Source: Saprospiraceae bacterium (GTDB lineage: Bacteria > Bacteroidota > Bacteroidia > Chitinophagales > Saprospiraceae). Taken from it: 64,000 nucleotides of DNA. The notes under the pieces were generated by a model. That model was not told the DNA's origin, did not search any database, and saw only the letters and a program-made list of their open reading frames with translations. Position 1 is the stretch's first letter. Every line of letters starts with the position of its first letter. Where the stretch lies: the NCBI GenBank assembly GCA_016713025.1, contig JADJPZ010000004.1, positions 2,108,001 through 2,172,000 of the forward strand. Direction: 5' to 3'. Below, piece after piece: positions 60,043 through 64,000 of the stretch. The translations under genes and the position numbers were made by a program.

Positions 60043-60920
60043 AGTATTATTTTCTGTTTTTTTACATATTGTATGATTTTTCCGGCAATGTCCACTCCAG
60101 TTGTACCTTCTATCCCTTCCAGGCCAGGAGATGCGTTGACTTCGAGCACAACCGGTCCTGAATGAGTTTTTAACATGTCCACACCAGCAATCTTCAAGCC
60201 AAGGATTTCAACTGACTTTAATGCGGTCTCTTCTTCCTGCGAAGAGAGTTTGATCAGTTCTGATGTACCACCTCTGTGTAGATTGGATCTGAAATCTCCG
60301 GGTCTTGCTTGCCTTTTCATAGCACCCACTATTTCACCATCTACTATAAATGCCCTTATATCCGCTCCTTTGGCTTCCTGGATATATTTTTGGAGTATGA
60401 CTTTTTCTTTGGTTGCATAAAATGCTTCAAGAATTGATTCTGCATTACTTTTATTTTCAGCGAGTATAACTCCCATACCCTGAGTACCAGTGATGAGCTT
60501 TATGATAATAGGGTAAGGTTCCATTTCTTCCAATAAAAAAGGCATTGTGTACGGATTACTTACGTATACTGTTTTCGGTACCCCGATACCATTACTTCCG
60601 AGGATCTGAAGGCAACTTAACTTATCCCGTGCCTTTAGAAGCGGCTCTGCGTGAAGAGTTGAGAATACCCCCTGACTTTCAAACTGCCTGATGACAGCTG
60701 CTCCATAACTTGTAGCTGTATTACCTATTCTTGGTATGACGGCATCCACATTTTTAATCGGCTGATTATTAAAATAGACACTAGACCTTCCTGATTCCAA
60801 TACGAGGTCACAAGTCATGTGATCTATCACACGAACATAGTGATTTCTGCGTCGTGCAGCGTCGACAAGGCTCTGTGTACTATACAAAGCAGCGTTGCGT
60901 GAAAGGATAATAATATTCAT
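59994..60920 (-). CDS. rimK: RimK-family ATP-grasp alpha-L-glutamate ligase
   Basis: 308 residues as read. ATP-grasp ligase with IVIDG-free start MNIIILSRNAALYSTQSLVD, PYPIIIKLITGTQGMGVILA (ATP lid), GGTSELIKL and the metal site VLEVNASPGLEGIEG. E. coli RimK adds glutamates to ribosomal protein bS6 and makes poly-glutamate. The C-terminal tail (KKQKIILCFLNLLLPSLKIS) is atypical and overlaps the next gene by 49 bp. One A fewer in the run at 60057-60063 would end the protein at KNRK with a stop at 60047-60049, 4 nt before the next ATG. Confidence 0.9.
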   Translation of the reverse strand: MNIIILSRNAALYSTQSLVDAARRRNHYVRVIDHMTCDLVLESGRSSVYFNNQPIKNVDAVIPRIGNTATSYGAAVIRQFESQGVFSTLHAEPLLKARDKLSCLQILGSNGIGVPKTVYVSNPYTMPFLLEEMEPYPIIIKLITGTQGMGVILAENKSNAESILEAFYATKEKVILQKYIQEAKGADIRAFIVDGEIVGAMKRQARPGDFRSNLHRGGTSELIKLSSQEEETALKSVEILGLKIAGVDMLKTHSGPVVLEVNASPGLEGIEGTTGVDIAGKIIQYVKKQKIILCFLNLLLPSLKISQS

Positions 60921-61030
60921 GCTTGTTTCAGGCCATATAAATTGGGGTAAAGATAATATTTAAAAGTTATTTGGGTCAGAATATGTAAAAATTGGATGAA
61001 ACCATTACATTAGTGTCTCAAAAACAATTC

Positions 61031-62320
61031 ATGATGCCAATCGCTCTAAACAATAAAAAAACGATCAAGGCCTGGGCTATTTTTGATTGGGCCAATTCAG
61101 CTTATGCGTTGGTTATTTCAACGGCGATATTTCCCGGATATTTTGAAGAATATACTCCAAAAGAAATAAGTATTGGGCCTATGAATTTTTCAAACAGTGC
61201 ACTTTATTCTTTCGCTGTTTCTTTTTCGTATATAGTGATTGCTTGCCTCTCTCCATTATTGTCAGGTATTGCAGATTATAGCGGGAGAAGAAAGTATTTT
61301 CTAAAAGCTTTTACATTAATTGGCTCCTTAGCATGTATCATGTTGTATTTTTTTAAAGGCGAACCACAATTATGGCTTGGCACATCAGCTTTTATACTTG
61401 CCACTATTGGGTTTGCCGGTAGCCTCGTTTTTTATGACTCATATCTCCCACTGATTGTGACTGAAGACCAATATAATCGGGTCAGTGCCAAAGGATTTAC
61501 ATATGGATATATAGGGAGTGTCATTTTACTTATAGTGATTCTATTGATGATATTATTTCCTGCCACTTTTGGTCTTGCAGACAGTCAGATTGGTGCACGT
61601 ATAGGCTTTTTGCTCGTTGGCGTCTGGTGGTTAGGTTTTGCACAATACACATTCCGCCACATGCCGCCAGACCAGATCAATCTGTTCAGTAAAGACATGA
61701 TCAAAAATGGCTACATAGAGATCAAAGGTGCATTTGAAAGAATTAGAAATATCCCGGATATCAGAAATTTCCTCACTGCTTTTTTCTTCTACAGTGCGGG
61801 GGTTCAAACGATAATTTATTTAGCCACTGTATTTGCGAAAAAGGAGCTCGGTTTTGCTGTTGGCGAATTGGTCTTGCTTGTACTCATTCTGCAATTGGTG
61901 GCCATTGGCGGAGCACAGGCATTCTCTGTCTTAGGCAATAAAAAAGGTAATAAAACTTCCATACTTACTATGATTATCATTTGGATTTTTATATGTCTTG
62001 CTGCATATTTTACTTATGACAAGCTTACATTTTATGTCATTGCCGGATTTGTTGGTCTGGTGATGGGTGGTATACAATCACTATCCCGAGCAAGTTACTC
62101 TATGCTGATACCAGAAAAGGACCATGACACCACTTCATACTTCAGCTTCTACGATGTGGTATACAAATCAGCCATAGTTGGCGGCACATTCATATTCGGA
62201 TTGGTGGATAATATTACCAATAATATGAGGTATTCTGTTTTGGCTTTGGCGTTTCTGTTTGTTATAGGATTTTATTTTATGAGCAAAACGAAGATAGAGA
62301 GAACGGTCTCAACTATATGA
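61031..62320 (+). CDS. UMF1-type MFS transporter
   Basis: 429 residues from the Met at 61031. The longer frame begins at a TTG (60992) and adds residues unlike the family. About 12 membrane helices. The start KKTIKAWAIFDWANSAYALV and the middle YDSYLPLIVTEDQYNRVSAKG match the UMF1 (Vps22/Atg22-like) branch of the major facilitator superfamily. The substrate is unknown in bacteria; the eukaryotic relative Atg22 exports amino acids. Single gene. Confidence 0.85.
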   Translation: MMPIALNNKKTIKAWAIFDWANSAYALVISTAIFPGYFEEYTPKEISIGPMNFSNSALYSFAVSFSYIVIACLSPLLSGIADYSGRRKYFLKAFTLIGSLACIMLYFFKGEPQLWLGTSAFILATIGFAGSLVFYDSYLPLIVTEDQYNRVSAKGFTYGYIGSVILLIVILLMILFPATFGLADSQIGARIGFLLVGVWWLGFAQYTFRHMPPDQINLFSKDMIKNGYIEIKGAFERIRNIPDIRNFLTAFFFYSAGVQTIIYLATVFAKKELGFAVGELVLLVLILQLVAIGGAQAFSVLGNKKGNKTSILTMIIIWIFICLAAYFTYDKLTFYVIAGFVGLVMGGIQSLSRASYSMLIPEKDHDTTSYFSFYDVVYKSAIVGGTFIFGLVDNITNNMRYSVLALAFLFVIGFYFMSKTKIERTVSTI

Positions 62321-62322
62321 AA
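62302..62322. repeat. Short direct repeat, left copy
   Basis: ACGGTCTCAACTATATGAAA, the end of the UMF1 gene, recurs as ACGGTCTCACATATATGAAA at 62630-62649. The interval 62323-62629 thus looks inserted. It holds a partial A-element end (GGTGTATCCCAAAATTACAC, 62326-62345) and no gene. Confidence 0.6.
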
Positions 62323-62629
62323 TTGGTGTATCCCAAAATTACACTTTCTTAAAATTGCTTTTGTTTTACGCCAACTCTAAAGGAAGACAAAAGGAATTTT
62401 ATAATAAGTGCCATAAAAAATCGATTGAATAAACAGGAGGAAAAATTTCTGACAATAATGATGAAAGTGATAAAAATCAAAGAACGAGTGCACTCCCTCC
62501 ATTTTAAGGGTGACTGAATGGTTGCAAAGCAAATTGAGTGAACGATTTCACTCAATAATGAAGGAACCACAAACGTCGGCTTGTGGACACATTTGGGGTT
62601 GGTAAATTTAGAGGAATTGAATGAAAAAA

Positions 62630-62649
62630 CGGTCTCACATATATGAAAG
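62630..62649. repeat. Short direct repeat, right copy
   Basis: ACGGTCTCACATATATGAAA, partner of 62302-62322. In both copies the frame reads T-V-S-x-I-stop. Confidence 0.6.
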
Positions 62650-62686
62650 CCTTATTTTTACACAAGAATTAAAATAATCTATCTAT

Positions 62687-63349
62687 TTGATACACAACAT
62701 AATCAAATTTGGCTCTGCACTCCTTTTACTTTTGTGGCTAACGTCTTGCCATTCGATAAAAAATTCAAATCCGGTATCAACAATTACCGAAGTGTGGATA
62801 GGAACACCATTCTGTAAGCCGAAAAAGATTGTCTTGGAAAAAACAAACACCTACCAATGTCTCAATCATGAATTTATAATCAGTAAAGATGCGCTTCTGA
62901 ATGAACCTTTGACCATTGAAGAAGAATTCCAAAATGCTTTCAGAGGGAATTATTATGCCAAATTTTTTGAAATCATCCACATAGATTCAAAACTGTACCG
63001 GGTTTTCAGGGATTCAGTACAATTGGTTTCCATCTCTGATCTGAACCTAAGTAAAAAACAATTATTTTCATGCCCAACCTGCAATAAAAGTGCCACTTTG
63101 ATATTCAGAAACCGGACATATCATTATCCTTTCTTTTGGCCCGAAACGGCTTCCAGTTCATTTCAATATAACTTTACAATAGACACTATTTCAGGCTATT
63201 ACCGGAAAATATGGATAGCTAAGTCAGACTCTCTGCCTTCTGGAGTCACATTCAGAAAATCTGCCTTAAAGTCCTTTACAATCTACAATCCTAAAACAAA
63301 AGACAAACAAGCCATTCAAAATATTTTAGTCAATATAAAACCTTTGTAA
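62687..63349 (+). CDS. Lipoprotein of unknown function
   Basis: 220 residues starting at a TTG, the only start giving the signal peptide MIHNIIKFGSALLLLLWLTS before the lipid-anchored Cys (LTSCHS). The mature part has two conserved-looking Cys (SCPTC) and a beta-rich C-terminus (TFRKSALKSFTIYN). I do not recognise the family. The start is less certain than the gene. An ECF sigma gene follows after a 167-bp gap. Confidence 0.7.
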   Translation: MIHNIIKFGSALLLLLWLTSCHSIKNSNPVSTITEVWIGTPFCKPKKIVLEKTNTYQCLNHEFIISKDALLNEPLTIEEEFQNAFRGNYYAKFFEIIHIDSKLYRVFRDSVQLVSISDLNLSKKQLFSCPTCNKSATLIFRNRTYHYPFFWPETASSSFQYNFTIDTISGYYRKIWIAKSDSLPSGVTFRKSALKSFTIYNPKTKDKQAIQNILVNIKPL

Positions 63350-63516
63350 TTCTGTCATTTCTTCTCCCGAAACATAAGTTTTGTACTGCTTTTAAAAAAA
63401 AACTAACTCTAAGCATGCAACATTAACTCCATTTTTGTTACTTAACTGTATAAATCAAATTAATTCATTTCTATATCCTTCAAGTTGTGGTAACAGTTGC
63501 GGAGCAAGATAACAAA

Positions 63517-64000
63517 ATGAAAGAGTTAGCACAACGTTGCAAAAACGGAGATCAGCATGCCTATACTGAAGTGTATCATTTATATGCACGAAAAGTATAT
63601 AATACGATATACAGATTTATCGGCCATACGGGAGAAGCTGAAGATATCATGCAGGATTGTTTTGTTGATGCTTTTACAAAAATAGATTCATTTATAGGCA
63701 AGGGTTCATTGGAAAGTTGGATAAAGAGTATTGCTATTAATAAGTCACTCTCACATCTGAGAAGCCGTAAACTGACATTTGCTGAACTGGATATCAACAT
63801 ACATCATATTGCAGAGTTTGATGATGACCAAATGGACTATATGAAATATTCTTGTGAACAGATACATAAAGCCATATTACAATTATCTGACGGATACAGG
63901 ACTATAGTAAATCTTTATGTTTTTGAAAATATACCACATGAAGAAATAGCTCAATTATTGGGTATCAGTCACAGCACCGTCAGAAGCCAGTATCATCGGG
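63517..64000 (+). CDS. ECF sigma factor (cut by window end)
   Basis: Open from the ATG at 63517 through the window edge (161 codons seen). The start MKELAQRCKNGDQHAYTEVY is region 2 of an ECF sigma factor, with GEAEDIMQDCFVDAFTKIDS as its promoter -10-binding part. Region 4 is LSDGYRTIVNLYVFENIPHE and EIAQLLGISHSTVRSQYHR. It is similar in layout to the sigma gene at 37645 (LPVGYRTVFNLFVFED), so the two are related paralogues. The rest and any anti-sigma gene lie outside the window. Confidence 0.9.
   Translation, partial: MKELAQRCKNGDQHAYTEVYHLYARKVYNTIYRFIGHTGEAEDIMQDCFVDAFTKIDSFIGKGSLESWIKSIAINKSLSHLRSRKLTFAELDINIHHIAEFDDDQMDYMKYSCEQIHKAILQLSDGYRTIVNLYVFENIPHEEIAQLLGISHSTVRSQYHR

Noticed and set aside
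62349..62570. 73-residue minus-strand ORF
   Set aside because: It lies in the inserted block, hydrophobic by base composition only.
1..64000. tRNA, rRNA or known riboswitches
   Set aside because: I scanned the gene-free stretches by eye and saw no cloverleaf, rRNA core or familiar riboswitch motif. A covariance-model scan would be needed to exclude them fully.

Overview
The window looks like a chromosomal segment of a Bacteroidota bacterium, probably a Saprospiria- or Chitinophagia-like lineage and possibly a metagenome assembly. The evidence is low GC by eye, Bacteroidota promoter boxes (TAnnTTTG, sometimes with TTTG about 19 bp upstream), weak or absent Shine-Dalgarno sequences, a type IX secretion C-terminal signal, SprB-like/OmpA proteins, many lipoproteins and a bL32 protein without a zinc site. 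There is no rRNA, tRNA, CRISPR array, prophage or intact insertion sequence that I can recognise.

Layout. 1-990: IS-end remnants and a tandem duplication that copies the 3' end of an alpha/beta hydrolase gene. 0.9-11.7 kb: metabolism and repair (hydrolase, purU, unknown Tudor-like protein, TlpA-like lipoprotein, SDR, DASH photolyase/cryptochrome, two-OmpA-domain protein, threonine aldolase, class V aminotransferase). 11.8-16.1 kb: an accessory island with a broken Rpn-type nuclease gene, a separate copy of its C-terminal part, and several MITE-like elements around a nucleotidyltransferase and a highly expressed-looking lipoprotein. 16.2-30.4 kb: mgsA, HtrA protease, dapF, VWA protein, EEP nuclease, a propeller/SprB/OmpA protein, a phosphate-selective-type porin, a T9SS-exported GH10-like hydrolase and a glnK-amt-porin nitrogen locus. 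30.7-41.2 kb: ABC-F ATPase, CPBP protease, glycosyltransferase, a DUF819/aspartoacylase pair, ECF sigma and likely anti-sigma factor, VOC protein, APC permease and Rieske oxygenase. 41.3-50 kb: a response regulator/histidine kinase pair, a second kinase, and a surface/lipoprotein cluster with a receiver-less LytTR regulator. 50-64 kb: methyltransferase, OFA transporter, transglutaminase-like lipoprotein, yceD-rpmF, RidA, CNNM/CorC protein, RimK plus aspartoacylase pair, UMF1-type MFS, a lipoprotein and an ECF sigma factor cut by the window end.

The most unusual content is non-coding or decaying. There are several dispersed palindromic or MITE-like families: A (about 140-160 bp), B (about 140-170 bp), C, D (about 86 bp) and a 24-bp palindrome. 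A and B form a compound of about 460 bp present in opposite orientations at 13.15 and 32.95 kb, bounding about 19 kb. Six genes carry apparent single-base indels, mostly in homopolymers (purU, Rpn nuclease, propeller/OmpA, porin, ABC-F start, rimK end). These may be uncorrected sequencing errors or real decay. The best candidate for a new system is the Rpn nuclease with its adjacent, separately startable C-terminal fragment, which resembles the published intragenic RpnS antitoxin arrangement.
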